From: Desulfomicrobium sp. UBA5193
GTDB lineage: Bacteria > Desulfobacterota > Desulfovibrionia > Desulfovibrionales > Desulfomicrobiaceae
Direction of reading: 5' to 3'
NCBI GenBank assembly: GCA_002412965.1
Contig: DHWB01000011.1
Span: forward strand, 454,542-518,541
Length of the DNA stretch: 64,000 bases
Below, one piece after another: positions 19,289 to 29,563 of the stretch (the stretch's first letter is position 1; each line of letters starts with the position of its first letter). The translations under genes were made by a program, and so were the position numbers. Under the pieces are notes generated by a model. It had not been told where the DNA came from and did no database searches. It saw only the letters and a program-made list of their open reading frames with translations.

Positions 19289-22200
19289 ATGTTCTCCAGA
19301 TTTTTCATCGAACGCCCGATCTTCGCCACGGTCGTCGCCATCATCATCTGTCTGGCCGGCCTCGTCGCCATGACCGCGCTCCCCGTCGAGCAGTATCCGC
19401 CCATCACGCCTGTGCAGATCACGGTCTCGGCCACATACCCCGGCGCGGACTCCCAGACGCTGGCCGATGCCGTGGCCGCGCCCATCGAGGCGCAGATCAA
19501 CGGCGTGGACAACATGCGTTACATGTCCTCGGCCAGTTCCTCCAACGGGCAATTGACGCTGACGGTCTATTTCGACCTCGACACCGACCCGGACATCGCC
19601 CAGGTGCAGGTCCAGAACAGGGTCAACCTGGCCCTGCCCCAGCTGCCGGAGGCCGTTGCGCAGCTCGGTGTCTCGGTGCAGAAAAAGGCCTCCTCGATCA
19701 TGATGTTCATCGCCATCTTCGCCAGGGGGGAGCGCTACAGCAGCGAGTACATCGCGAATTACGCCAACGTCTACGTGCTGGATGCCATCAAGCGGGTGCC
19801 CGGCGCCGGACAGGCGCAGATCATGGGCGCTCCGGACCAGGCCATGCGCATTTGGATGAACCCGGACCGCATGGCCTCCCTCGGCATCACCACCAGCGAC
19901 ATCCAGCAGGCCGTCGCCAGCCAGAACGCGCTCTACGGTGCAGGGCAGATCGGGCAGCAGCCCACCTCCGAACCGGTGCAGCTGACGTTGCCGGTGGTTG
20001 CCCAGCGCCCGTACACCGAGCCGACGCAATACGAGCAGATCATCCTCCGCGCCAACCGGGACGGCGGCGGAATCGTGCGCCTGATGGACGTGGCCCGCGC
20101 CGAAGTCGGCCTGCGGCAATACATCATCGACGGCAAGCTGAACGGAACCCCGGCCACGTTCATCGCCATCTACCAGCAGCCCGGTGCTAACGGCCTGCAG
20201 GTCTCCAAGGAAGTCCGCCGAACGCTGGAGCAGATGAAATCCCGGTTTCCCAGCGGCCTCGATTACGTGGTCTCCCTCGACACCACGGATTTCGTCCGCC
20301 TCTCCATCGACGAGGTCATCCACACCCTGTTCGAGGCCATCGTGCTGGTCGTGCTGGTCGTGTACCTCTTCCTGCAGAGCTTCCGTACCACCATCATCTG
20401 CACCGTGGCCATCGTCGTGGCCCTGGTCAGCACCTTTGCCGGGATGCTGGCCCTGGGGTTCTCCATCAACCTGCTGACCCTCTTCGGCCTGGTGCTCGCC
20501 ATCGGCATGGTGGTCGACGACGCCATCGTCGTGGTCGAGAACGTCGAGCGCAACATGGCCCTGTTTCACCTCCCGCCCAAAGAGGCGACCATCCGGGCCA
20601 TGGGCGAGATCTCCGGCTCCCTGGTCGCCGTGGTCCTGGTCATGGCCTCCGTCTTCATCCCGGCGGCCTTCCTGCCCGGATCCACCGGCCAGCTCTACAA
20701 ACAGTTCGCCATCACCATCGTCGTCTCCGTCGCGGTCTCCGGATTCGTGGCCCTGACCCTCACCCCGGCCATGTGCGGGATACTGCTGAAGCACAACCCG
20801 CCGCCGACCCGCGGCTTCTTCGCCTGGTTCAACCGCGGCGTCGACGCCCTGACACGGGGTTTCGGCCACGCCGTCACCCTGGTCATCCGGCGCATGCTCG
20901 TCGCCTTCGCCGTCCTGGCGGTGCTCATTTACGCCATCGTTCACCTGTTCGAGGTGCTGCCCACGAGTTTCGTGCCCAACGAGGATCAGGGTTACGTCAT
21001 GGCCGCCATCATCATGCCCGATGCGGCCAGTCTGGACCGCACCGAGGACGTGGCCGACCGCGTCGAGAAGATCTTCGAAAAGATCCCCGGCGTCGCCACG
21101 CGCACCCAGCTCACCGGCTACAGCCTCCTCGACAGCGGTTTCAAGACCAACGCGGGGACATTTTTCGTGACCCTGAAGCCCTTCGAAGACCGCTACGCAT
21201 CGGTCAAACAGGCCAAGGCCGAGAATTCCCGGGCCGTTCTCCTCGCACTGCACAGGGAAGCTTCGGCCATCGAAGAAGGCATGGTCCTGCCCGTGGCGCC
21301 GCCCGCGATTCCGGGCATCGGGACCACGGGCGGTTTCGAATTCTGGATTCAGGACACGGCGGCGGGCGAGTCTTCCAGGCTGGACGCGCTGACCCGCGAG
21401 TTTCTGGTCAAGGCCCGAATGCGTCCTGAACTTGCCGGGCTGAGCAGCACCTTCCGGGCCACCACCCAGCAACTGCGGATCGAAGTGGACCGGGAGAAGT
21501 CCAGCCTGCTCGGCGTATCCGTCAAGGATGTCTACAGCGCCGTCCAGGCCCAGTTCGGGTCCCTCACGGTCAGTCAGTTCAACGAATACAGCCGGGTCTG
21601 GTGGGTCATCCTGCAGTCCGAGCCCGCATACCGCCAGAACCCCGAGGATCTGACGCGCCTTTATGCCAGGTCCAATGATGGGGACATGGTTCCCCTGTCG
21701 GCGCTCGTGACCACCAGCTGGGTGTCCGGTCCGGACCTGTTGCCGCACTTCAACGGCTTTCCGGCAGCGAAGGTGAACGGCAGCGCGGCGGCCGGCTTCA
21801 GTTCCGGGCAGGCCATCGCCGCCATGGAGGCGGTTGCGCGGGAGGTGCTGCCCGCAGGGTACACCTTCGCCTGGTCCGGCCTGGCCTTCGAGGAAAAGCA
21901 GTCCGGCGGCACGTCCATGCTGGCCTTCGTGTTCGGTCTGGTCATCGTCTTCCTCGTGCTGGCCGCCCAGTACGAATCCTGGACGCTCCCGGGATCCGTG
22001 ATGATGGCCGTGCCCTTCGGCGTGCTGGGCGCCCTGACGGCGAACTGGCTGCGTGGTCTGGAGAACGACGTCTACTTCCAGATCGGCCTGCTGGTGCTCA
22101 TCGGCCTGGGGGCGAAAAACGCGATCCTGCGAGTCTCCTTCGCCGTCGAGCTGCGCCGCCAGGGCAAGTCGATCATGGAGGCCACCATCGAGGCCGGCGA

Positions 22201-22486
22201 ACAGCGGCTGCGGCCCATCATCATGACCTCGCTGGCTTTTGCCTGCGGCGTGCTGCCCCTGGCCATCGCCATGGGCGCGGGCGCCAATGCCCGCCACTCC
22301 ATCGGCACGGGCATCATCGGCGGCATGATCGGCGAGACCACGCTGGCCATGCTCTACGTGCCGCTGCTGTTCTACCTGTTCGACCGCTTCGGCGAGCGGT
22401 CCAAAGAGAAACGGGCGGCACTGGAGGGCCCGGACGAGCACGACGCAGCCGGGGCCGTGACGCCCGAACATACGGAGGGACAGTGA
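19289..22486 (+). CDS. RND multidrug efflux pump (AcrB/MexB, HAE-1 family)
   Basis: A 1065-residue inner-membrane pump with the usual twelve-helix plan and two large periplasmic loops. It begins MFSRFFIERPIFATVVAI, as HAE-1 pumps do. The proton-relay Asp pair (about 410-411) sits in VVDDAIVVVENVER. The C-terminal part carries GLVIVFLVLAAQYESW. It exports amphiphilic drugs, dyes or bile-salt-like compounds from periplasm to medium using the proton gradient; specificity cannot be read. The outer-membrane gene follows after one base. Confidence 0.97.
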   Translation: MFSRFFIERPIFATVVAIIICLAGLVAMTALPVEQYPPITPVQITVSATYPGADSQTLADAVAAPIEAQINGVDNMRYMSSASSSNGQLTLTVYFDLDTDPDIAQVQVQNRVNLALPQLPEAVAQLGVSVQKKASSIMMFIAIFARGERYSSEYIANYANVYVLDAIKRVPGAGQAQIMGAPDQAMRIWMNPDRMASLGITTSDIQQAVASQNALYGAGQIGQQPTSEPVQLTLPVVAQRPYTEPTQYEQIILRANRDGGGIVRLMDVARAEVGLRQYIIDGKLNGTPATFIAIYQQPGANGLQVSKEVRRTLEQMKSRFPSGLDYVVSLDTTDFVRLSIDEVIHTLFEAIVLVVLVVYLFLQSFRTTIICTVAIVVALVSTFAGMLALGFSINLLTLFGLVLAIGMVVDDAIVVVENVERNMALFHLPPKEATIRAMGEISGSLVAVVLVMASVFIPAAFLPGSTGQLYKQFAITIVVSVAVSGFVALTLTPAMCGILLKHNPPPTRGFFAWFNRGVDALTRGFGHAVTLVIRRMLVAFAVLAVLIYAIVHLFEVLPTSFVPNEDQGYVMAAIIMPDAASLDRTEDVADRVEKIFEKIPGVATRTQLTGYSLLDSGFKTNAGTFFVTLKPFEDRYASVKQAKAENSRAVLLALHREASAIEEGMVLPVAPPAIPGIGTTGGFEFWIQDTAAGESSRLDALTREFLVKARMRPELAGLSSTFRATTQQLRIEVDREKSSLLGVSVKDVYSAVQAQFGSLTVSQFNEYSRVWWVILQSEPAYRQNPEDLTRLYARSNDGDMVPLSALVTTSWVSGPDLLPHFNGFPAAKVNGSAAAGFSSGQAIAAMEAVAREVLPAGYTFAWSGLAFEEKQSGGTSMLAFVFGLVIVFLVLAAQYESWTLPGSVMMAVPFGVLGALTANWLRGLENDVYFQIGLLVLIGLGAKNAILRVSFAVELRRQGKSIMEATIEAGEQRLRPIIMTSLAFACGVLPLAIAMGAGANARHSIGTGIIGGMIGETTLAMLYVPLLFYLFDRFGERSKEKRAALEGPDEHDAAGAVTPEHTEGQ

Positions 22487-22487
22487 C

Positions 22488-23897
22488 ATGCGCGTCCTCA
22501 TGACGCTTGCCGTGCTGCTCCTTGTTTCCGGCTGCACGGTCGGACCGGATTACGTCAGGCCCGCCCTCGACGTGCCGCAGGCTTTCGACAACCAAAACCG
22601 GGACGCGAACCAGACGGCGAACATCGACTGGTGGGGGCAGTTCGGGGACCCGGAGCTCGATGCGCTGATCGCCGAAGCCCTGGCCAACAACCGCGACATG
22701 AAGATCGCCGCGGCGAACATCGAACAGGCGGCCGCGGTCTTCTCCCAGTCCCGGTCGACGCTGTTTCCCCAGCTCGGATACGGCGGCAGCGCCGCCGAGG
22801 AACGCGCCAGCGAGACGGATGCGCCGCAGCTGTATTCGGTCGTGCGCAACCCGAAATCGTCCTTCCAGACCCTGGCCAGCGCGAGCTGGGAGATCGACCT
22901 GTGGGGCCGCATCCGTCGGCTCTCGGAGGCTGCCCGGGCAGAACTCCTGGCCACCGAATCGGCCTGGCAGGGCGTGACCCTGTCCCTGGTCTCGTCCGTG
23001 GCGCAGAGCTATATCCAGCTCCTCGGCCTGGACGAGCAGCTGCGTGTGGCGCAGAGGACGCAGGCCGCCTACGCCGAGTCGCTGCGGATCTTCGAGCTGC
23101 GCTTCGCATACGGACAGGTGTCCCAGATGACGGTGGCGCAGGCCCGCTCGCAGTATGAAACCGCCGCTGGGGCCGTCCCCAAGCTGCGATCCCAGATCGG
23201 GCAGACCGAGAATGTCCTGTCCGTCCTTCTGGGCCGCAATCCGGGGCCGATCCGGCGCGGCAAGACCATACGGCAGCTCCGGCTGCCGCCGGTGCCCGCG
23301 GGGCTGCCGTCCGACCTGCTCGTCAACCGGCCCGACATCCGGCAGGCCGAACAGCGCCTCATCGCCGCCAACGCCAACATCGGCGCGGCTCGGGCGCTCT
23401 ACTTCCCGACCATCTCCCTGACCGGCGCCTCCGGCTTCACCAGTTCGGAGCTCTCCGACCTGTTCAGGGGGACGTCCCGCATCTGGAGCTATGCCGGGTC
23501 CGTGACGGGGCCGATCTTCACCGGCGGGGCCATCTCGGGCGGGGTCAGGCAGGCCGAGGCCGCCCACAAGGCGGCCCTCCTGTCCTATGAATCGGCGATC
23601 CAGAGCGCCTTTGCCGACGTCGAAAATGCCTTCATCGCCCAAAAGATGCTTGCCGAGCAGATGCAGTCCGAGGAGCGTCTGGTCGGTGCGAACAGCGAAT
23701 ACGTCCGCCTGGCGCATCTGCAGTACGAAGGCGGATATACGCCCTATTCGACCGTGCTCCAGGCTGAACAGCAGCTCTTTCCGTCGGAGCTCAATTCCGT
23801 TCAGACCCGCACGACGCTTCTGGTCTCGCTCGTGAACATCTACAAGGCGATGGGCGGTGGCTGGCAGACGGCCGTCTCTTCAGCAGCCGTCCCCTGA
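22488..23897 (+). CDS. Outer-membrane efflux channel (TolC/OprM, NodT family)
   Basis: A 469-residue outer-membrane factor with a lipobox LLVSGC at the end of a short signal, followed by CTVGPDYVRP, which is typical of the NodT/OprM lipoprotein branch. Two repeated coiled-coil/beta halves follow, including DLLVNRPDIRQAEQRL and an AALLSYESAIQSAFADVENA stretch. It completes the tripartite pump encoded by the two genes before it, and its ATG is one base after their stop. The next 288 bp hold no gene. Confidence 0.95.
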   Translation: MRVLMTLAVLLLVSGCTVGPDYVRPALDVPQAFDNQNRDANQTANIDWWGQFGDPELDALIAEALANNRDMKIAAANIEQAAAVFSQSRSTLFPQLGYGGSAAEERASETDAPQLYSVVRNPKSSFQTLASASWEIDLWGRIRRLSEAARAELLATESAWQGVTLSLVSSVAQSYIQLLGLDEQLRVAQRTQAAYAESLRIFELRFAYGQVSQMTVAQARSQYETAAGAVPKLRSQIGQTENVLSVLLGRNPGPIRRGKTIRQLRLPPVPAGLPSDLLVNRPDIRQAEQRLIAANANIGAARALYFPTISLTGASGFTSSELSDLFRGTSRIWSYAGSVTGPIFTGGAISGGVRQAEAAHKAALLSYESAIQSAFADVENAFIAQKMLAEQMQSEERLVGANSEYVRLAHLQYEGGYTPYSTVLQAEQQLFPSELNSVQTRTTLLVSLVNIYKAMGGGWQTAVSSAAVP

Positions 23898-24185
23898 TGT
23901 TTGCGGACCTTTCGGCAACTGTCGGCAATCCAACGTCGGACACAGTCCCGTCCCCATGCCCGTAAAAAGGAGAGGGGGGCGCTCAAGCAAAAATCAAAAC
24001 CACGCCGAAAGCTGCGGCGAAGGTTTGCAAGTGGTCCGGGCAGGCCTGACACCCGCTCCATTTTCGACCTCAATCTTTCACGCGGCCTTGCCGGGCTGGA
24101 TCTGGGTCGAAACCCAATTTAGAGCTTCCACTTCGGCTGCGGAAAAGTTAAAATGAGGGTTATCCCAATCCGCAAGGAACTTCGC

Positions 24186-27100
24186 ATGTCCATAAAGAAT
24201 ATAAGCATCTCCGCCCGTCTGATCCTGGTCATGAGCCTCATAGCCATTCTGACGGCCGGTTTGTCCGCCTATCTTATCCTGCGTTTCATCGAGAGCGGCG
24301 AGCAGGTCGAGGTTCTGGCCGAAGAAGGCACGCAAGGCATTGTCTGGGGTGAAAAAGCGAATTTCTATCTGCACAACCTGATCATCAATTTCTACAGGGC
24401 CAACAGCGGTGACATGAAATGGGTCGTGGCCATGGAGGAGAACATCCCCAAGATCCATTCCGCCCTGGATGAATACGCCAAAACCGCGCAGGACCCGGAA
24501 AACAAGCGCCTGCTGGCCGAAACCCGTGAAGCGCTCCATGTGTACGCCGGCGATATCTCCATTCTTGCTCAATCCTTCCGGAAGGGCATCTTCGGCCAGG
24601 GCATCATTCAGATGCTGAACGAACTCGACACCAAGACGCACGCCAACCGCCTGATCACCGGCATCGCGAACCTGGTCGAGTATTCCAAGGCCATGGCCGA
24701 GAAGAACCGCGCCAGCTTCTTCGCCGACATGACCGCCAACACGCGGGCGTCCATCATCCTGGCCTGCGTCGTCATCCTCATCCTGGTCTGGGCGGGGTAT
24801 ATGGGGGTCATCTGGACACGGGACGAAATCGCCGCGCACAACGCCAAAGAGCGGCTGCTGCAAAAACTGCAGGCCGACCTGCTGAACAGCCTGGAAGCGG
24901 CCGGCGCCGTGTCGCGTCATTTCTCATTCGATAGCGGCGGCCTCGCGTTCGTCGGCGAGGTCGAAAAAGTCTTGGGGCCGCAGCAGAAGGGCGTTTCCGA
25001 TCTCATCGCGTATGCAAGGGAGATCCATGCTGATGATCGCGGCAAGGCTTGGGGCGATATCCCCTGGGAGGGAATCGACAGCTGGGAGGCATTCGTCCGC
25101 CTTCTTCAGGACAATTTCATCGAGATCGAAGGCAGAAGGCTGCTCAAGAAGGACTCCCGGCTGGCGCGCAACTGGATCGAGCAGGCCGGTTCCGAAACGG
25201 CCACCAACCACATGGAGTTCAGATGCCGGGCCACGGCCGGGGATGACCGCAATTGGCGCTGGAAGCGCAGCCTCTCCAAGCTGCTCCCAGATCCTTCGGG
25301 ACTGGGCTACAGCGGGGAGAGCGGCATCGTCTTCGACATCACCGAAGAGTACGAGACCAGGAACGCGCTGATCCGGGCCAAGTATGACGCCGAAGCGGCC
25401 AACCGGGCCAAGAGCGACTTCCTGGCCCGGATGAGCCATGAGATCCGCACGCCCATGAACGCCATCATCGGCATGTCCCACTTGGTCCTGCGCACCCAGG
25501 TGAACGAAGCGCAGAAGGATTACCTGGCGAAGATACTCACCTCCTCGCAGGCGCTCATGGGCATCATCAACGACATTCTGGATTTTTCCAAGATCGAGGC
25601 GCAAAGGATGCAGCTCGAGGAACTCCCTTTCCGCCTCGACGACGTGTTCAAATCCCTGGCTGATGTCATCCTCGTCAAGGCCCAGGAAAAACGGCTGGAG
25701 GTCGTATTTTCCGTTTCCGACGACACCCCGCAATGGCTGATCGGGGATGCCCTGCGCCTGGGGCAGGTGCTGATCAACCTGACCGGCAATGCCGTCAAGT
25801 TCACTCCCAGCGGGGAAATACTCGTCAACGTGGGCGTTGTGGAGCAGACGGAACATGAGGCGCAGCTCCACTTATCCGTGACAGATAGCGGCATCGGCCT
25901 TACGGCCGAGCAGATTCAGGGTCTGTTCATTCCCTTCACCCAGGCCGACGGCAGCATCACGCGCAGGTTCGGCGGAACCGGCCTGGGGCTGGCCATCAGC
26001 AAGAGCCTGGTGGAGGCCATGGGAGGAAGCATCTGGGTGGAAAGCCAGCCGGACAAGGGCAGCTCCTTCCACTTCACCGTCAGGCTGGCCCTGGCCCCGG
26101 ACCAGCCGACGCAGCTGTTCCTGCCTCGCGACCTCAGGCTCCTGAAGACTCTGGTCATCGACGACAACAGCACGGCCCGAAACAGCTTCGCCGAGATGCT
26201 TGGAGCCGTTTTCTCCACGCCACCGGTCACGGCGTCGTCCTCGGAGGACGCCCTGGGCATGCTCCTCGGCCGTGATGAAGCGAACATCCCCTTCGACCTG
26301 ATTTTCATCGACTGGCAAATGCCGGGCAGGGACGGCATTGAAACTGCCCGCCTGATCAAGGAGAAGATCCGGGAAACCGGAAGCGCGACATCCCTGGTGC
26401 TGATGATCAACGCCTACGAACTGGAAACTGTCCGCCCCCTGGCGCATCTGGCCGGGGTGGATGCGTTCCTGACCAAGCCGACCTGTCCGTCGAACATCTT
26501 CGACACCGTGGCCACGCTCTGCGGCCTGAAAGCCGAGCCGGATGCGGGCTCCCACATTGTTGTCAGCAAGGAACGGCTCGACAGGGTTCGCGGTACGCGC
26601 ATCCTCCTGGTCGACGACAATCTTTTCAACCGGCAGGTTGCCGGGGAACTTCTCGAACAGGCCGGCATGGTGGTCGAGATCGCTCCGGACGGCTTCTCCG
26701 CCCTGGAAATGGCTGAAAAAAACGACTACGACCTCGTCTTCATGGACATCCAGATGCCCGACCTCGACGGTCTGGAGGTCACCAGGCGCATCCGTGAACG
26801 ACACGGGGCGGCAGACCTTCCCATTGTGGCCATGACCGCCCATGCCTTGAGCGAGGATCGGGAAAAAAGTCTGGCCGCGGGCATGAACGATCACATGACC
26901 AAACCCATTGACCCGGAAGAGCTGTTGGCCCTGCTGATCAAATGGGGGAATCCGAAGCGTGGGCAGGACGCTCCGGTCCCTGCGTCACAGAGCGAAGGCC
27001 AGGCTGCCGCGCAGCATGACATCGTCTTTCGTTTTGCGGAAATCGACCACCAGGCCGGGCTCGCACGATGCATGGGGAGCGCCTCCTCATATCTCAAGCT

Positions 27101-27653
27101 CCTGCGCCTGTTCCATCAGGAATATTCGGGTTTCGGCGAACAATGCGAGGAATACGGGATACGCGGCGATTTCGGAAAGATCAGGAATCTCGCCCACGCC
27201 ATCAAAGGACCTGCGGGCTCCATCGGCGCGACGAAACTTCAGGTTGTGGCTGGCGATCTGGAACAGGCCCTGCGGGAAAGGGAGAACAGCCTGGACAACC
27301 GCCTGATCCAGTCTTTCCGGCAAGCCCTTGAGGTCGTCATCGAGGATATTGCCCCCGTCCTTCCCCAGGAGGAACTCGGCATGACGGAAGCCTCCCCCAG
27401 CGTGTTTGACAGCGACCGGGGCTTGGGGAAAAAGCTGCTGGAGAGCTTGCGTGACTGCCTGGAAAAGAACGACCCGGGAGCGGCAGCCATGTTGCCGGCA
27501 TTCGGCTCGATGCGAACCCGGCCGGAACTTTCCGAAGAATGGAGCCGGCTGCAAGCGCAGATCGGCAACTTCGACTTCGACAACGCCCTTGAAGCCCTGA
27601 AAAACATCGAAGACTGGCTGAACGCCCAGGATGAGGTCGAGGATGAAATCTGA
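24186..27653 (+). CDS. Hybrid sensor histidine kinase: PAS-like, HisKA, HATPase, two REC, HPt
   Basis: A 1155-residue membrane sensor. Helices at ~12-33 and ~189-210 enclose a mostly helical periplasmic region. A PAS-like segment (about 240-388) is followed by HisKA with H418 in MSHEIRTP and an ATPase domain (FGGTGLGLAISK). Then come receiver 1 (IDDN at 658-661, D709), receiver 2 (VDDN at 809-812, D854) and an HPt domain (H1004 in AHAIKGPAG). The complete four-step phosphorelay within one chain is BarA-like. The ATG at 24186 follows AAGGAA; an earlier ATG at 24153 would add 11 residues. It overlaps the GGDEF regulator downstream, its likely partner. Confidence 0.93.
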   Translation: MSIKNISISARLILVMSLIAILTAGLSAYLILRFIESGEQVEVLAEEGTQGIVWGEKANFYLHNLIINFYRANSGDMKWVVAMEENIPKIHSALDEYAKTAQDPENKRLLAETREALHVYAGDISILAQSFRKGIFGQGIIQMLNELDTKTHANRLITGIANLVEYSKAMAEKNRASFFADMTANTRASIILACVVILILVWAGYMGVIWTRDEIAAHNAKERLLQKLQADLLNSLEAAGAVSRHFSFDSGGLAFVGEVEKVLGPQQKGVSDLIAYAREIHADDRGKAWGDIPWEGIDSWEAFVRLLQDNFIEIEGRRLLKKDSRLARNWIEQAGSETATNHMEFRCRATAGDDRNWRWKRSLSKLLPDPSGLGYSGESGIVFDITEEYETRNALIRAKYDAEAANRAKSDFLARMSHEIRTPMNAIIGMSHLVLRTQVNEAQKDYLAKILTSSQALMGIINDILDFSKIEAQRMQLEELPFRLDDVFKSLADVILVKAQEKRLEVVFSVSDDTPQWLIGDALRLGQVLINLTGNAVKFTPSGEILVNVGVVEQTEHEAQLHLSVTDSGIGLTAEQIQGLFIPFTQADGSITRRFGGTGLGLAISKSLVEAMGGSIWVESQPDKGSSFHFTVRLALAPDQPTQLFLPRDLRLLKTLVIDDNSTARNSFAEMLGAVFSTPPVTASSSEDALGMLLGRDEANIPFDLIFIDWQMPGRDGIETARLIKEKIRETGSATSLVLMINAYELETVRPLAHLAGVDAFLTKPTCPSNIFDTVATLCGLKAEPDAGSHIVVSKERLDRVRGTRILLVDDNLFNRQVAGELLEQAGMVVEIAPDGFSALEMAEKNDYDLVFMDIQMPDLDGLEVTRRIRERHGAADLPIVAMTAHALSEDREKSLAAGMNDHMTKPIDPEELLALLIKWGNPKRGQDAPVPASQSEGQAAAQHDIVFRFAEIDHQAGLARCMGSASSYLKLLRLFHQEYSGFGEQCEEYGIRGDFGKIRNLAHAIKGPAGSIGATKLQVVAGDLEQALRERENSLDNRLIQSFRQALEVVIEDIAPVLPQEELGMTEASPSVFDSDRGLGKKLLESLRDCLEKNDPGAAAMLPAFGSMRTRPELSEEWSRLQAQIGNFDFDNALEALKNIEDWLNAQDEVEDEI

Positions 27654-28557
27654 TAACCCGCGAATCCTTGTCGTCGATGATGAAGTCTTCAACCTGCAGT
27701 TCCTGACCGACCTGCTCATCGCCGACCATCACATCAGCACGGCCAAGGATGGGTTGAAAGCCTTGCAGCTCGCGGCGTCCCTCCTCCCGGACCTCGTCAT
27801 CCTGGACGTAGTCATGCCGGGGATGGACGGTTACGAGGTCATTCGAGCCCTGAAAGCCGACAAAACCACCCGCCACATCCCGGTCATCTTCCTGACCAGC
27901 CTGGACAACGCCCAGGACGAGGAAAAGGGTCTGTCTCTGGGAGCCCTGGATTACATCAGCAAGCCGTTCCACCCCGCCATCGTCATGGCCCGGGTCAACA
28001 ATATTCTGGAACTGGTTCAACACCGCAAACTGCTGGAAAAAATCGCCCTCATTGACGGGCTGACGGGCATTCCCAACCGCAGGGCCTACGACGACCGTCT
28101 CCGGGACGAATGGCAGCGGGCCTGCCGAAGTGGCGAACCTTTTTCCCTGGCCTTTGTGGATGTCGATTTTTTCAAGTCCTACAATGATACGTACGGCCAT
28201 GCCGCCGGCGATCTGGCCCTCAGGAAAGTGGCTCAAACCCTGAGCCGCATGCTGAAGCGCTCCTCCGACTTCGTCGCCCGCTACGGCGGTGAGGAGTTTG
28301 CCTTCATTTTTCCCAGCATCTCCTTCCAGAATGCCCAAACCTTCGCGACCCAGGCCTGCCGGGAGATTCAAGGCCTGGCTCTGGAGCACAAGGCCTCCAC
28401 GGCTGAAAACGTCATCACCATCAGCGTCGGCGGAGCCACGACCGTGCCTGCCCGCAACCATCACCTGGGCGCGTTCACCAAACATGTCGACATGATGCTG
28501 TACCAGGCAAAGGAAGCACGCAATCGGGCCGTGTGGAGCTTTTTTCAGGAAAAGTGA
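27643..28557 (+). CDS. Response regulator with GGDEF domain (PleD-like diguanylate cyclase)
   Basis: A 304-residue protein with a receiver domain (about 1-120; phospho-acceptor in LVILDVVMPG, Lys in YISKPF) and a GGDEF domain. The active site reads RYGGEEF and an inhibitory RxxD site (RSSD) lies just before it. Active GGDEF enzymes make cyclic di-GMP, which usually favours biofilm or reduced motility. The start overlaps the last 11 bases of the kinase gene, so the two are coupled and the HPt of that kinase is the likely phosphate donor (inference). An in-frame ATG at 27631 is an alternative. Confidence 0.93.
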   Translation: MKSDNPRILVVDDEVFNLQFLTDLLIADHHISTAKDGLKALQLAASLLPDLVILDVVMPGMDGYEVIRALKADKTTRHIPVIFLTSLDNAQDEEKGLSLGALDYISKPFHPAIVMARVNNILELVQHRKLLEKIALIDGLTGIPNRRAYDDRLRDEWQRACRSGEPFSLAFVDVDFFKSYNDTYGHAAGDLALRKVAQTLSRMLKRSSDFVARYGGEEFAFIFPSISFQNAQTFATQACREIQGLALEHKASTAENVITISVGGATTVPARNHHLGAFTKHVDMMLYQAKEARNRAVWSFFQEK

Positions 28558-28862
28558 CCCGGGGGAGGCCAGGCTGATGGGATTCCTCGCGTCGTCCGGT
28601 GGGTCGGGGAGGGGACATCGGCAATGGACAGGACCTGTTCTGCTGCTCGTATTCCGCTCCAGACCAAGTCATGCGTATCTTGTTCCACGATGGACATTTC
28701 GGCCGCGGGACCGGCAATCTGCAGAAGGCTTCCTCGTGTGAGTCAGCCCTGGGCGCCCTGTATTTCGCATTGACCTCCGCCGCTTCGACCAGCTAGCGGG
28801 ACCCACTGTTTGCAATCACGAATTCTGTCATTCGCAACCCTGAACAGCCCAAGGATACCGAA
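28558..28862. other. Gene-free intergenic region
   Basis: About 305 bp between the diguanylate cyclase and the PhnA-type gene. No convincing gene, terminator or operator is seen. Confidence 0.5.
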
Positions 28863-29204
28863 ATGAGCGATTTACCCAAATGCCCCAAGTGCGGCTCCGA
28901 ATATACCTACGATGACGGCATGGCCTACGTCTGCCCGGAATGCGGCCATGAATGGTCACGAGACGCCGCTGCGGGCGGCGGACAGGAAGAAAAAATCGTC
29001 AAGGACGCCAACGGCAAGCCGCTCCAGAACGGCGACACGGTCACAGTCATCAAGGACCTCAAAGTGAAAGGCTCGTCCGTCACGGTCAAGGTCGGAACGA
29101 AAGTCAAGAATATCAGGCTGGTTGACGGTGACCATGATATCGACTGCCGGATTGACGGCATCGGCGCCATGAAGCTCAAATCCGAATTCGTCAAAAAAGT
29201 ATAG
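28863..29204 (+). CDS. PhnA/YjdM-family zinc-ribbon protein
   Basis: A 113-residue protein with an N-terminal zinc ribbon (C7-C10 and C24-C27: CPKC, CPEC) and a C-terminal SH3-like domain including [17 protein letters not shown]. This is the YjdM (old name PhnA) family. The old name came from phosphonate operons, but a phosphonate role is not established for this family. The gene stands alone here. A 7-bp palindrome (29209-29225, CACAGTC around CCG) follows the stop and may end the transcript. Confidence 0.92.
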   Translation: MSDLPKCPKCGSEYTYDDGMAYVCPECGHEWSRDAAAGGGQEEKIVKDANGKPLQNGDTVTVIKDLKVKGSSVTVKVGTKVKNIRLVDGDHDIDCRIDGIGAMKLKSEFVKKV

Positions 29205-29272
29205 CCTGCACAGTCCCGGACTGTGATGATGGGTTTGATATGTTTAAATCAGTATGGAATCATTGAGAAAAT

Positions 29273-29563
29273 TCAAGACTCAATATCCGACCCCGACCCC
29301 AGCAGAAAGCGCTCCAGATCAATGCGGCCCGTCCCGTAGAACCCGATGCCTTCGTTTTCAAGCAACCGCTTCTGGTCTTCATAACCTTGGGAGACCCGCA
29401 ATGCGATGTGTCCTTTACGGTTGACCACACGGTGCCACGGCAAAACTTCCGTGTGCGAGCATGCGTGAAGAATCCGCGCGACTTGTCGGGCGGCCCGCCG
29501 GTTTCCTGCCATGCCCGCGATCTGTCCATACGTGGTGACCCTCCCCAAGCCCAAGCCGCGCAA
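29273..29563 (-). CDS. Short alkyltransferase-like (ATL/MGMT-fold) protein, possibly truncated
   Basis: A 96-residue protein with the MGMT DNA-binding core: GRVTTYGQIAGMAGN, the RAARQVARIL recognition-helix region and PWHRVVNRKGHIAL. In MGMT the last motif begins PCHRV with the alkyl-accepting Cys; Trp here marks the ATL branch. ATL proteins bind alkylated guanine without repairing it and hand it to nucleotide excision repair. Only seven residues precede GRVTTYG, against roughly 18 in known ATLs. The best start is TTG, and an in-frame stop lies 12 codons upstream of it. The N-terminus may be lost or frameshifted. Confidence 0.7.
   Translation of the reverse strand: MRGLGLGRVTTYGQIAGMAGNRRAARQVARILHACSHTEVLPWHRVVNRKGHIALRVSQGYEDQKRLLENEGIGFYGTGRIDLERFLLGSGSDIES

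Noticed and set aside
18896..22537. A 1213-codon open frame antisense to the RND pump
   Set aside because: It is His/Gly/Asp-rich with no recognisable domain and lies fully opposite a clear AcrB-type gene; such frames arise from the third-position GC bias.
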